The notes under the pieces: generated by a model
What the model saw: only the letters and a program-made list of their open reading frames with translations
Told to the model about the DNA's origin: nothing
Databases searched by the model: none
Translations under genes and position numbers: made by a program
From: Citrus sinensis
Lineage: Eukaryota; Streptophyta; Magnoliopsida; Sapindales; Rutaceae
DNA: 64,000 bases
NCBI RefSeq assembly: GCF_022201045.2
Contig: NC_068558.1
Location: 51,625,501 to 51,689,500, forward strand
Direction of reading: 5' to 3'
In this document: one piece after another, positions 37,148-50,607 of the stretch
How the letters are laid out: each line of letters opens with the position of its first letter
Numbering within the stretch: the first letter of the stretch is position 1

Positions 37148-40100
37148 TTACTGGGCTTCTGCCACAGCTACCCTGTGGTAAACAATCGTATCTGAACTTG
37201 GATCTGCATGATACTGGCCATAAAATGCATATAAACCAATTGATATGAAGCTGAGAATAACAAATCTCCACCATGCCTCGTAGTGCAACTGCATGAAAGT
37301 CAAGATAATTATCACAAATATCCTTCCCTACTCTAAATTCTTAGATATTTCTCCATCAGTTTTGTACGTAATTGTGACTCTAGGAAGGTGCAGGATGCAA
37401 AAGTGGGGTAGAAGAATACCTGAGCAAAAAGGAACAAGTTGAAGAAAATAGAAACAGCCGGCAGAAGGGGAACCCCAGGACACGAAAACCCTGGAGGATC
37501 CGAATAACCCTGAGACATAAATAGGAGGAGGTAAAATAATGAAAACATTACATGAAGTGTACAGGGCATTCAAAAATTCAAACAACTGAAGTAATTAACC
37601 AGAGAACAATGACCGCTTCTAAACAACTATAAAGGCAGCTCATTATTTACAATGCCCATCAACAAGCCCTTTATAACTTATGACTTCAATGGTTCCACCC
37701 ACTACCCTAAACTGTTATCATATTGATGAAATTTTTTCTAAATACCAGTATCCACTAGCTATCCATATCTATTATTTGCTGCAAGAGCCCAGAATCCCAA
37801 AGCATGAGGTTCAAAAAATTGAAAATAGCTGCATTTAGTGAGTGGAGCCATCACCAACTATTTTGTGTCCATGTTAATGCTTTATGCAACTAATTACAAG
37901 AACATCATTTTATATAGAGAGTAAAGGTTTATAACTCACGTGTCGTAAGCAAAGCATGGCAGAAGCGAGTACTGCAATAACAACTGCTACTATCAGAAGA
38001 ATATATGAAGCATTAATACGGTAAAACAGTCCAGCTCCAAAACCACAACAAGCGATTATAATAAGACAAATGACACCCTGCCGCCAGGCTGAAGTCAATC
38101 TTGATGAATCATTTCTCGATGTCCTATCCTTCCAACGAAGTGCTATAACACAAGCTGAAACAACAGAATAGCCAGTCTTAAACCAGCCAATGAAAAAGGT
38201 AAGCTCCACATGACAAATATTAGTTTCCTTGGAAATCCTACCACACCATCATGCATCAATATCCTTACCGTCATCATGCATCATGAATGAAACTGAAAGC
38301 AAGAAAGTAGGGTCAAGCCTAATGGCATAAAAGTAGGCAATAATTTCAGAATTTACACTAAATATATCAAAGGCAAGAACTGACTATGACCTACCAATGT
38401 GCCAACTGAAAGAATGTGTGAGAGCACACGCACGTTAAATAGCCCTGCCAAAATACCAGCAACAATGCCAACCCAAACCTGGGAATGAACAGGAGTGTGC
38501 CGTTTTGGGTGCACTTTAGCAAATATAGAAGGCAGTAGGCCATCCCTTCCAAGCCCAAGATATAACCGTGACTGTTCATAGAAACATCCAAGTCATTTAC
38601 TTTTGCAAAGGTTACATGGTAAGGACATCTCAATAATGAACTCCGAGAATCCACTCACCTGAACATAAAGACCAACAAGGAGGGTTGTTGTAAGTCCAGC
38701 CACAGCACCAAAGCTGATTAACACTGAAACATATTTCAAACCCCTGGACGCAAAAGCATCAGACAGAGGAGCATCTTCATCAAGGAATTTGTAAGGTACC
38801 ATCCCGGTGAGAACTAAAGAGACACCGACGTATAATGCAGCACATATAAGAAGGCTTCCCAAGATGCCTATCGGCAAATCCCGCTGAAATGTCAAAATTA
38901 GGAGGTAAAAAGGATGAAATGGAAGCTATTTAGAATGAATTCGCACAATCAATTGAAGAAAACATAACAAAAGATATTCACAACTGGACATCATTTTGGA
39001 TTATATAATACACACCTGAGGCTTCTTAGATTCTTCAGCTGAATTAGCAACTGCATCAAACCCTACATACGCAAAGAATACTACAGTAGCTCCAGTCAAT
39101 ATTTCTTTGAAACCATTTGGAGCAAATGGGGACCAATTGGAAACATCAACCTCAAAAGCACCAGCAAAGATTACAACAATGACAATGATAACCTGCAGTA
39201 GAATTGGAGTCTAAATATTATTGCTGATTTAACCACGCCAGGGACTTGAGTCTTCTGTTTATGCAATTTTTACTGAAAAATTTGCATTAAAAAAAAAGGA
39301 CTGGTAACTGTATCGTGAAGAAATGAAAGCAAGTAACCTTTAACAAAATAAGAGTGGAAAAGAAAAGAATGGTGAGATGGTGGATCACCTTTACAACGGT
39401 CATGCACGAGTTCAAAACAGAAGATTCACCGACACCCCAACATAAAACTATAGTCAGAAGTGCAAGGAGAATTGGAGCTAATATATTGATGGATAGAGTT
39501 CCTCCCAAGAACTCTTCACCACCATGTCCAATCCAGCTTGGTATGTTTTCTTTGAAAAAGGGAAAGAGCTCCAAAATTGAAACTACATAGCTAGCTAAGC
39601 TTCGTGCTATGCTCGCTGCACCAATATGGTAGTCCAACATAAGTTGTGCAAAAACAAGAAAAGCTGTAAGTTCATTGAATGCTGTATACGCATACAAGTA
39701 TGCTCCCCCAACAACGGCAGGAAAACGAGATGCCAGCTCAGCATAACAGAGTGCATTTAACACAGAAGCTGCTCCAGCAAGTAAGAAACTAATTGTAACT
39801 CCTGCAGTACCAAAAGCAAATAATCAATAAGCAACGTTGAGCAGAACAACCATATGCATACATGAAAAATTAGTACAATGCTACACATTAAGTCATAAAA
39901 ATTCATAACTACAATTGCATTCACTCAATAGTTTCCACCACTACTTGGACACCTGGCAACTGGCAATTAATGATAGGTGCCATGTCAGTCGACACAATCT
40001 TTGTGCCATGTAATATTATTTTAAATTTTAATGTACAAGGAATTATTGCTCTGATAATACTCGATAAGGAATTGAATTCAATTATTGAAAGGGAAAAGTG

Positions 40101-40427
40101 AACCAAGTAAATTCGTGAAAGTCAACGGATTGAGCAAGCAAATAACGGACCTGGACCGGCGTCGCGAGCCACGGTACCGGTGACAACGAATATTCCGGCG
40201 CCAACAGACGCGCCGACGCCGATGAGCACCAGTTCGAAGAGTCCGAGCCGCCGTAAAAGTCCTTCGCCATCATTTGTACGGACGGACGGAGCAGTTAGGG
40301 TTTTGGCTCGGAGAGCTGAAGACCAGAAATGAGAGAAACACGTGGGTGGTGGACCTGACGCAGATGGTGATGATGACGATGACGAATTATTGTTGCTTTT
40401 TTCGATCTGAACGTTTTCACCTCCCAT
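37148..40427 (-). CDS. CAT9: Cationic amino acid transporter 9-like (APC superfamily)
   Basis: Eight exons on the minus strand (40427-40151, 39801-39389, 39192-39016, 38883-38659, 38571-38395, 38176-37940, 37509-37420, 37288-37148) encode 578 residues, close to plant CAT9 proteins. The N-terminus is serine/proline-rich and polar. Just after it, GLFELVLIGVGASVGAGIFV is the first transmembrane helix with the conserved glycine-rich substrate motif of amino acid permeases. About fourteen hydrophobic segments follow. SRLYLGLGRDGLLP, encoded by exon 5, is a conserved cytoplasmic loop of CAT transporters. The protein should move amino acids across a cell membrane; family members are placed at vacuolar, vesicular or plastid membranes, which the sequence does not settle. 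It diverges from ARABIDILLO, with 2.2 kb between start codons. Confidence 0.93.
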
Positions 40428-42611
40428 GATTGATAAATTTTATTAATTGTCGGAGATGAACAACGTCGACGTGTCATCGTTAACTTTAGCAGCTACTTGT
40501 ATTTATAGGTCCGAATTCTTTCTTCATCCAGTTCGCCAAAGTGCAGTTCGTTAGGCTGCTATTTCCTCACGTGCTCCATTACAATAGTTATTGTATTTAA
40601 TGGGCCGGGCTTAGATTTTACAAACTGGGTTGCCGGGATGGGAATCCACGATTAGAGTTCTTTCCAGTTTGAAGAGCAATGCTTTTCACACCCCTTTAAT
40701 GTTCTTGTAACATGCCATTTTTGTAATCGTAATTTTATTGTTACTGAAAATTACATAAAAGGATTAATATAAATTTAATTAAACTAAAAATATCTTGATA
40801 AGTCATAAAACTCTTAACTGTTTCTTAATCTTAATATATGATAAATTAATTTTGTTGATAAAATTAAAATAATTTTGAAATGATTAAGAAATAAATTGCC
40901 TGATAATATATATATAATTAACTTATTTTAAATGATAGTGAAGATTGATTAAAATTCTATTGTAATTTTATGTTTTTTTGTTATTTAATTAAGGAAAGAG
41001 ATATAAAGAATTAGAAGTGGGGTTCCTAACAGTTTTTAAATGATGTTAGAAGCTCCACTCCAGTTAAAAATGTCAACAATGTAATTTAAAAAAAAATTGC
41101 AATTTCCGACGTTAATTTGATACACTTGAAATTATTAATTAAGATATCTTTTCAATTCATGTAATTAAATATGACAGTATCAACCTATTAAAAATAAATA
41201 ATTATGTATATTTTTTTTTATCGTATTAATATCACTTGTGATTGCTTAAGTTTGAGACGACTTAATCATCCACTTTAATATTTTATTGAATAAAAATGGT
41301 GATAATCGCCCATACATTTGCAAGCACGAAATTTCAAATCCGAAGTCTATATACATGGAATTATTGGTAGTCAAAGCATGGTTAAAGTTAAAATTTGCAG
41401 AAAATACACAACCGATAAAAAAATATAAATATCTCAATTCTTTGGATGGGAGTACAACTGCTACCAAACTTTTCATCATCGGGCACAAATCTTTCGCTAT
41501 ACAAGTTTTAAGTTTACGTATGATTTTATGACCGAAAGTGCGATACGTGACATCAAATTTATAAAATGTGATGGATAATTCGTGAACTATTATGAAAAAA
41601 GTTGTGACCGGTACAACATATAATCTTTTGTTACACTTTATAAGCTTATGAATAACTAAAGAACTATAACGAAAAATTATTTTAGACTTTGTTATTTATA
41701 TAACAAAAGAGAGAGAGACAGAGAGAGAGAACTTTTATGGCTGTGTAACATATAAGTATTACAAGATAGATTAATCTTTGTTTGGATCGCAAGAAATCTA
41801 ATATCACAATTAATGGGAAATGATGCAGGGAAATTGGAAATTCAAATTAAAAAAAAAATTATCATTTAAATTTATGTAACAGAACACTAATACAAAAATT
41901 TTTTCTTTTTATAATATGAATATTAACACATAAATTATGTAGTTTCACACAATTCATCTCTAACCTCCGGCAAATAAATGTTGTAATTCTCTTAATCCGT
42001 ATTTTTCTTTATATATTCCCATCCCCACACACACAATACAAGTACCAAACGTCCAAACCCAAACACAATCCCTTCTCTTGTGTCTTACAATTCTGCCCAA
42101 AGAGAGTTCGAAGACAAAAGCTCACCAGGGTTTGGCTTTTGTTCTCTCTCATTAGTACGCCTGAATCCTTTTTTTAACTCGTCTCCTTTGATTTTTTATT
42201 TTTTTTTTTCAATCTGTGTTTCTTCAGTATTTATTTCTTCAATACAATTGAATTTTCTTGAATGCAATCTCATAAAAGGCACACAAGATTTTAGATTCAA
42301 AGGGTTTATCTATAAACCCACAAAGATTGAGCTTTCGGGTTTGATAAAACCATTGAAAGTTTGATAATCTCGCTACATCCAATTGTACAATTTATTGGGT
42401 CTTCACTATAAGTAGTCTTTGGAATTTGCGATATATCAAAATTTTATTTTTTTGTTGATGTGTGTTGAATTCTGTAGCTTGTTTGAGGATTAGGGTTTTT
42501 GGGTTATTTAGTTTAGTTTATGGGTCATTGTGTTTTCTAAAGTTGTTTGTAGGATTTGGGTTATTAAGGTTGAATGGTCATTGGTATTTGTTATTCGGAT
42601 TTGATTGAGAT
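40428..42611. promoter_or_regulatory. Divergent intergenic/promoter region between CAT9 and ARABIDILLO
   Basis: 2.2 kb between two start codons facing away from each other. It should hold both promoters and 5' UTRs. A GA-rich run lies at 41708-41731. About 600 bases before the ARABIDILLO start (from about 42000) look like leader sequence with T-rich stretches. A 5' UTR intron ending at TTTGTAG near 42552 is possible but unproven. Confidence 0.4.
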
Positions 42612-45600
42612 ATGAGTCGTAGAGTGAGGCGTAAAGTGGCAAGGAGAGGGAAGGAGAAAGTTGTTTTGCCAAGTTACCCCGAAGTTGAGGATGAGGTTAT
42701 AGGTTCTGAGAAGAATGAAGTTGTCGATTGGACTAGTTTGCCTGATGATACGGTGATTCAGTTGATGTCATGTCTGAATTACAGAGACCGGGCAAGCTTG
42801 TCATCAACATGTAGGACATGGAGAGCTTTAGGTGCTTCTCCATGTTTGTGGAGTTCCTTGGATCTTCGTGCACATAAATGTGATATTGCCATGGCAGCTT
42901 CACTTGCTTCTAGATGTATGAATCTTCAGAAGCTTAGATTTAGAGGTGCAGAGTCTGCGGATTCAATAATACACCTTCAAGCTAGGAATTTGCGAGAATT
43001 AAGTGGCGATTACTGTCGTAAAATAACAGATGCAACTCTATCTGTGATTGTGGCTCGTCATGAGGCGCTCGAAAGCCTCCAACTTGGTCCTGACTTTTGT
43101 GAAAGAATCACCAGTGATGCTGTAAAAGCAATAGCTCTTTGCTGTCCCAAATTGAAGAAACTTCGGTTATCTGGGATTAGGGATATTTGTGGTGATGCTA
43201 TCAATGCTTTGGCCAAGCTTTGTCCAAATTTAACAGACATTGGGTTTTTGGACTGCCTGAATGTTGATGAGGTGGCATTGGGAAATGTACTTTCAGTTCG
43301 TTTTCTTTCGGTGGCAGGGACTTCAAATATGAAGTGGGGTGTGGTATCACAGGTTTGGCATAAGCTTCCCAAATTAGTTGGGTTGGATGTTTCAAGAACT
43401 GATGTTGGACCGATTACCATTTCCAGATTGTTAACTTCATCCAAGAGCTTGAAGGTTTTGTGTGCCTTGAATTGTCCAGTTCTTGAAGAGGAAAACAACA
43501 TTAGTGCAGTTAAAAGTAAAGGCAAATTGTTACTTGCCCTTTTTACTGATATTTTTAAAGCTTTAGCTTCTCTATTTGCCGAAACTACAAAGAACGAGAA
43601 GAATGTGTTTTTGGATTGGAGGAATTCAAAAAATAAAGATAAAAATTTAAATGAGATTATGACTTGGCTTGAATGGATTTTGTCCCATATACTCCTACGC
43701 ACTGCTGAGAGCAATCCCCAGGGTTTGGATGATTTCTGGCTCAAGCAAGGTGCAGGACTGTTGCTGAGTTTGATGCAGAGCACACAAGAAGATGTTCAAG
43801 AAAGGGCAGCTACAGGACTCGCAACCTTTGTCGTCATTAATGATGAAAATGCTAGCATAGATTGTGGAAGGGCTGAAGCAGTTATGAAAGATGGTGGCAT
43901 ACGCCTTCTTCTGGACCTTGCAAAATCTTGGCGGGAAGGGCTTCAGTCAGAGGCTGCAAAGGTAAATTCTTTTATGGTAATATTATTATGATCATATCCC
44001 ATCTATTCTGTCACTGAATTGTGCCAACTAATTTTCATCCAGTTGTCTTCTATAATTATTCTCATTTTCTTAAACTGTGCAGGCTATAGCAAATTTGTCT
44101 GTTAATGCCAAAGTTGCAAAAGCTGTTGCTGAAGAAGGAGGAATCAATATCCTTGCTGTCCTGGCTAGGTCCATGAACAGGCTGGTAGCTGAAGAGGCTG
44201 CTGGAGGTCTTTGGAATCTATCTGTTGGAGAAGAGCATAAGGTTAAGTACATTTCTTTTCATCGTTTATCATCACATGGTATATGAGTAAAATTTGTAGT
44301 AGTAATGACTTTGAAACTTCTATCAGGGTGCCATTGCTGATGCTGGTGGTGTAAAAGCTCTAGTTGATCTTATATTTAAATGGTCCTCTGGTGGTGATGG
44401 TGTTCTGGTATGTTCTTAACCTGCGCTGCCGTCTGCCCACATGAATGCTTCATTGATCATGAGCTGCTGCTGTGTGATATCTTATGCTGTTTGTTGTTTC
44501 CCATTTTGTTCTTTCAGGAGCGTGCAGCTGGTGCTTTAGCAAATTTGGCAGCTGATGATAAGTGTAGTATGGAAGTTGCATTGGCAGGCGGCGTACATGC
44601 TCTAGTGATGCTTGCTCGCAGCTGCAAGTTTGAGGGAGTGCAAGAGCAGGTGGTGCTATTTTGGTGTTTTATTCATTCTAGCCAAATTTTTGTCCATTAA
44701 ACTTTCTGGTGTAGTTCTGTTATTTTTCGTCATATCATGTCGTGTAGCCAAGCTAGACTATTTTTCTGTGTTTCTGAATTTGGGTGTTTTTGCTCATATT
44801 TGTTGTCTCTTCTGATATACTCTAGGCTGCTCGCGCCTTGGCTAATTTGGCTGCTCATGGAGATAGCAATAGCAACAATTCTGCTGTTGGACAAGAGGCA
44901 GGTGCCCTTGAAGCCCTTGTTCAACTTACTCGCTCGCCCCATGAGGGTGTCAGGTAGTTTATTTCGATTCCAGAAGTCATTATACTTGTTATTTCAATGC
45001 CTGGGTACATCTTTTATTGACTGCATCTTCTAAAATTCTTTGCCTCTTTGTTTGACTTGTCTATAATAGAATGCTTGCATTTAATTTTTGCGCCTTTCAG
45101 TTTTGTTGGACATTGATTTGATAGATAAAAGTGTTCTTAATTAACACTAAGAGGTTAAGGTAAGAATCCCCATATTTCTAAAAAACAATCGTGGGAATAT
45201 TAGAAATATGAAGAAAGCTTAGCTAATGTATTTATTAAGGAATGTGCAGTTAATATGTGGGACTGCAATGACAGGTTAGATATTTGTTATGTGAAAGGAT
45301 GAAATTTATCGGCATTACTGTGGAAGAATGTAATTTAGGGTTCACTTTTCGGATTGGGGGGTGGATTGTTAGTCACATAAAATGTCGCTGCCCTCAATCC
45401 AGCCCTTTAGAAAAACTTCCAAGTTGGTGGTATTATTGTCAGTGGCAATGAAACATCAAAAAAACTACTTTTGACAACTCTTTTTATTTTCTGTCTATAG
45501 CTTCATTAATAACTTTATGACCCTCAACTTTTGTCTTTGCAAGCAAGATTATGCTTTTTTTTTTAAATGGGTTTTATCTGCTTTCTTGCATGTAATCATC

Positions 45601-48600
45601 GACACAGGCAGGAGGCTGCTGGTGCATTGTGGAATCTATCATTTGATGACAGGAACCGGGAAGCAATTGCTGCAGCTGGTGGCGTTGAGGCATTGGTATG
45701 GTGTTTCTTTTGGAGCTGTTGATAATTGTTCTTTGTCATCTTAGACTGTCTTTGGCACTACGTGATACACTAAGAAGTGGTTCATGGAAAGCACATAACA
45801 AAATGTGTATTTAAATTTTAAAGGAAAGAAATTGTTGAATAACCAAGCAGCACTGTTGCTGAGAGGCTAATTGGTACGGAAACTCATAAAATCTCTTCAC
45901 TGGAAATTATTGTTATCTTATGACCTAGCATTTATAAATTCATAAACCCGCTATGGAAATACCACTGTTGAAATCCACATGGGAGTATGAGTGCATATTT
46001 GCTAGATCACTTTTTGTTTTGAAGTTGATCGTATCAAATATGGAGTTGATTGGCTTTTACGAAACTATCAAAATGCAGTATTACAGTGGTGGTGGGTATT
46101 GCCTCTTGTGAGAGAACATATTGGTGCTGACTGTATAGTATGTATGTTATTTTTGTTCCTTACTTTGTTGTTAAAACACATTATGCGTGTTTTAACCGTA
46201 AGTAGCTGAGTGTTATCTATCATGCTATTGACAACTGTTCTTGATTCTTTCTAGTTTCTTGTGGATAGTTGATTGCATGTCAAAATTCTACTTTTACATG
46301 ATAAAATTTGTTGTAACACATTGATGAGTTGCCTTCCTGCATGTTGACTTCTAATTGTTGGAAGTTCGTCCTTTCTTCGTGGCTTTAACATATCTCTTTT
46401 AGTGATGCTTATATCATCCGGATTATGAAATATGTTTTACTTGTCCATGGTAGAAAGTTTTCACTTAATGTAATGTTGAAGCTCTGTTGTTTTTGTAGGT
46501 TGTCCTTGCACAATCCTGTTCAAATGCCTCTCCAGGTCTGCAAGAGAGGGCTGCCGGTGCTCTTTGGGGATTGTCGGTGTCTGAAGCTAACTGGTAATTC
46601 CATAAGTTACACACATCACACGTGTGCTATGATGTATATGTGTATAATATCTAACTCATTTTCTCTTGTTTACAACTTGATTTTTGAACAAGCTTCTGAT
46701 GCGGTTAAAGTATGTCATATGGTATTGTTTGTGAAATACTATCTATAAGAGGATCCACAAAACTTGTTCATGCTTAAGATGCCAACTACCCTGTGCCCAA
46801 CCCCATAGGTTCTCCGTGCTCTGCCTTTCACAGATTATTTCTATTTGAACCATATATCTCCATTTATATGTTTGTTGATGTATGAAAACAGATTTCGCAC
46901 TTACCACATAGAATAAAATAAGAGGAACATTTGCAAAAGCTTTTCTGGGGGATTGCTTGGTTAGTAAAATTTGTGTGTTGAGCCTTTGGATGATCGAGAT
47001 GATTTTCAAAATACCCTACTTTAATCTAGGCAAGGTTGCTATCTTCAGTCAGTCAACTGTGATATGTAAGCCCATAATAACATCAGAAAATGTGGTCTGG
47101 CAGCAACACCGGACCGAACACTCTGTGCTTGGAAGATATGAAATCATTTATGAACTTTGTCAGCTGTAATCAGTATTTCATTCTTCAGTTCACTCCTCCC
47201 AATTATGCATTCTCAGACCCTGGTATAATAGTTCTACATTATGCTGAATGATGTAGTTGCTTTTTAATCCTGGTAAAATGGGAAATTTGCCCCACATTTT
47301 ATGCTTACTTATTAATGCTTTATTTTCTCATTGGTGTTCGTCAGCATTGCCATTGGACGTGAAGGAGGTGTTGCACCTTTGATTGCCCTGGCCCGCTCCG
47401 AGGCTGAAGTAAGTATTTTACTGTACTCAAAATATTCTGGACAAGTAATTCAAGTATTTTATATTCCTTGGTGATAAATGACATTCTTATTTCTCGATCT
47501 CATCTTTCATTGCATGGTAAGCACAACTCAATTTGTTATACCTTTTACTAATTGGCATGTCATAATTGCTATTCAGTCACCACAACTACCAAACTAACAA
47601 TGTAAAATACTCGGTGCTTGGAGTTTTCCTATACCTGGTATCATATGTGAGATTGAATGGTTATCACTTTGCATCTATTACACACTCTGTGGTCTGATTG
47701 ATTGTTCTTGCTCGTTCTTGTTAGTTCAACTTATATTTTAGGTTTGTATCTAATCTTTCACAAGGAAATTTCAACAGGTGCATTTTTCACCATACTGCTT
47801 GTATTCATCTTTTCTGCTCTATATTTCTTTTCTTCACTTCTCCAATTTGTCGAAGTAGAGACTGATTTTGTGATGTTGTATTGGATTTGCGCCCCCCCCC
47901 CCCCCACCAAAAAAAAAAAGGATGTCCATGAAACCGCTGCTGGAGCTCTTTGGAATCTTGCTTTTAACCCTGGTAATGCTCTCCGTATAGTGGAGGAAGG
48001 GGGAGTTCCTGCCCTTGTTCATTTGTGCTCTTCATCAGGTTCAAAGATGGCGAGATTTATGGCTGCCTTGGCATTGGCATACATGTTCGATGGCAGGTAC
48101 TTTGTGTAACTTCAACCTATTGAGTAGTTACCTTGTTTTTGCGCAAAATGTTAAATTGTTCTAAATACCTTATATTATTTTATTTATTTCAGTACACATT
48201 ATGTTTGCAGTACATACAAGATGGGTTTCTATAGCTTTCATGCTGTGGACAGGTTGTTTGCTTTGTGAGGAAACATACATGCTTACTACTTTTATTTTCA
48301 TGATGTCCTACAGAATGGATGAATTTGCGTTGATAGGAACTTCAACTGAAAGCACTTCAAAGTGTGTGAGTTTGGATGGGGCTAGAAGGATGGCTCTGAA
48401 GCATATTGAAGCATTTGTTCTTACATTTTCTGATCCACAAGCATTTGCAACTGCTGCTGCATCATCTGCTCCAGCAGCATTGACTCAAGTGACAGAAAGA
48501 GCACGTATTCAAGAAGCAGGACATTTGAGATGCAGGTTTACGTTCTCTCTCTAATTTTCTGATCATCTTCATGGCACCAGGTTTATCCAGGAGGCCATAT

Positions 48601-49052
48601 AGTTTGTGAGAAGGAAAAAATGAAGAATACATTTTTCTGACCTTGTGTCACTCTATGTCCACAGTGGAGCTGAAATTGGAAGATTCATCACCATGCTACG
48701 TAATCCTTCTTCTGTACTCAAGTCATGTGCAGCATTTGCTCTTCTCCAGGTAACTATTACATATTCCCTCCTGAGCTTTTATATTTGCCATTGTGCCGTA
48801 TCTTTCTTCCCAATCTTGAATTAAGGTGTTGTACTTAACTGGGAGGCCATTTATTGAATTTCTCAATTGCAGTTTACGATTCCTGGTGGCCGGCATGCTA
48901 TGCATCATGCAAGCCTTATGCAGGGTGCTGGAGCAGCACGGGTTCTGCGTGCAGCAGCAGCAGCAGCAGCTGCTCCAATTGAAGCCAAAATATTCGCTAG
49001 AATTGTACTTCGCAACCTAGAACATCATCACCATGTAGAACTTTCAATATAA
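42612..49052 (+). CDS. ARABIDILLO1: ARABIDILLO-type F-box/armadillo-repeat protein
   Basis: Twelve exons (42612-43961, 44083-44241, 44327-44407, 44518-44649, 44826-44953, 45608-45695, 46499-46593, 47345-47408, 47921-48096, 48314-48535, 48665-48749, 48873-49052) encode 919 residues. The basic N-terminus (RRVRRKVARR) is a likely nuclear signal. An F-box spans about 39-84, leucine-rich repeats about 90-300, and armadillo repeats (repeated EAAGALWNLS-type helices) most of the rest to about 830. An alanine run (RAAAAAAAAP) lies near the C-terminus. Arabidopsis homologues are nuclear proteins that promote lateral root branching, probably as ubiquitin-ligase substrate adaptors. Exon 9 has an odd acceptor: a run of C, then ACC and a run of A, directly before the AG at 47919-47920. 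Confidence 0.95.
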
Positions 49053-49951
49053 TATAAGGATATGTCATGTACACTCATCGTGGTCACCCCTGAAGTCGTG
49101 ATAAAGGCCATTTATTTGAGCTATGGAGCTAAGTGATATAATAAACTGTAAGAATATTTTGTTCAACCTGTAACTATACAAATGTATATGAACCGAAATA
49201 ATTTACTGCTTAATCTTTTCTTCTCCTGCCTCCCATTTGTTTCGGTATTTAAGATGATCTTTTTCTCCTTTATGGAAGAAATCCTTTCTTGTTAAAAAGG
49301 TACTTGGATTTAGGGGATTGACTTGAGAACTGAATATCTCATTAATTTATTTTTTTTCATTGTATTCTTTGTGACAATCTCTACGATCGTAAATATTATA
49401 AGTCGTTTGACTAACATAGACTGGCACTTGGGTTATTTGAGTTTCCGTTATCGTGGAAAATTAATTTGGAAATAGCGCTTTTCTTCGTTAGTACGCTAAA
49501 CGATTGAAAGTATTTACTTAAAAATACTTATTTTAAAAATTTCTTCATAATTTTTTAATATTGTTTGGTTGTATTTTGAGGAGAGCTTTGAAAATGAAAT
49601 AAATTATTTTGTCTCAACTAATAGAAATTTTAATTTATAAGTTTTCTAAAGTAGAGGTTGAATTTTTTAAAAAATATATTAAATTGTATAAAATATTTTT
49701 CACTTATTTTATAATGTTATTTCATTCTTTTAATAACAAAAATTTAAAAACTTGAAGCACAAAAATTCTACTAGTAAAAATTCTACTTAAATAAGTTTTG
49801 TTTTAAAATTCATACACAATTTTTTAAAACTTATAGAAGTAGAGGTTAATTTTTTTAAAAAAAATTAATTATCTACAATATTCTTCGTTTATTTTATATT
49901 TTATTTCATTATTAAAGCCCTAATTTTAAAAATTCCACTATTAATAATTTA
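49053..49951. other. 3' UTR and AT-rich spacer
   Basis: Probable ARABIDILLO 3' UTR to about 49220, then AT-rich DNA without genes. Loosely repeated blocks near 49620-49720 and 49790-49900 share TTATAAGTTT/AAAATTCTACT-type words. Confidence 0.4.
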
Positions 49952-50585
49952 GGTGATACTTGTTTTTTCATTTGAAATTTGAATACACATGAATTAACTT
50001 GAATTCTAAATAGAGTTGAATGTCTGAATCTGAATAACATTTTTTTTTTCATTTGAAGAGCTAGAAATAAGTATTAAATTATTTTTTAACTTAAAAATCA
50101 GTGTTTTTACATCTATGCTCATACAAATTATAAATGTTAAACAAACAATAAATATCTCAAAAAATATAAATAAGATAATATATTCATAATACGTTCAATT
50201 TTGTTGTTTATGATGATTCATACAAAAAATATTCATAAAAAATAATAAAGATAAATAATGCTAATTTAAAGAAAATAAAAATATAAAAAATAATAGTCTT
50301 ACCACTATACTATCACAAATTGTAGATGATGGGTAATAGTGATAATTATTAAGTTTTATTCAGGTAAGGATCAAAATTAATTAATTAAATAGAGATATTT
50401 TGGAGAATATCTTTTAATGATGTCATTCAAACTTTTTAAATTAAGTGAAAAGTTAAAAAAAAATTAACTTAATACCTTAATGATCTAATGGTTGAAAATT
50501 TTCATAGTTAAAAAAATAAATAGATTTAATAACTTAATTGATTGAAATTGTGTCTGTTAAATCAATAGAGAAAACAAACAACTCT
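49952..50585. mobile_element. Non-autonomous DNA transposon (PIF/Harbinger-like), copy 2
   Basis: The first ~150 bases align along their length with the element at 7488, sharing for example TGAATGTCTGAAT and ATAAGTATTAA in the same order. The ends (GGTGATACTTG; right end reversed AGAGTTGTTTG) are more diverged, and the 3-bp flanks no longer match perfectly, so this is an older copy. Non-coding. Confidence 0.6.
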
Positions 50586-50607
50586 TAATCTTTTTATTGA
50601 TCTCAGC

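Noticed and set aside
43058-43783. 241-residue minus-strand frame inside ARABIDILLO exon 1
   Set aside because: Antisense shadow of a long coding exon; no recognisable protein.
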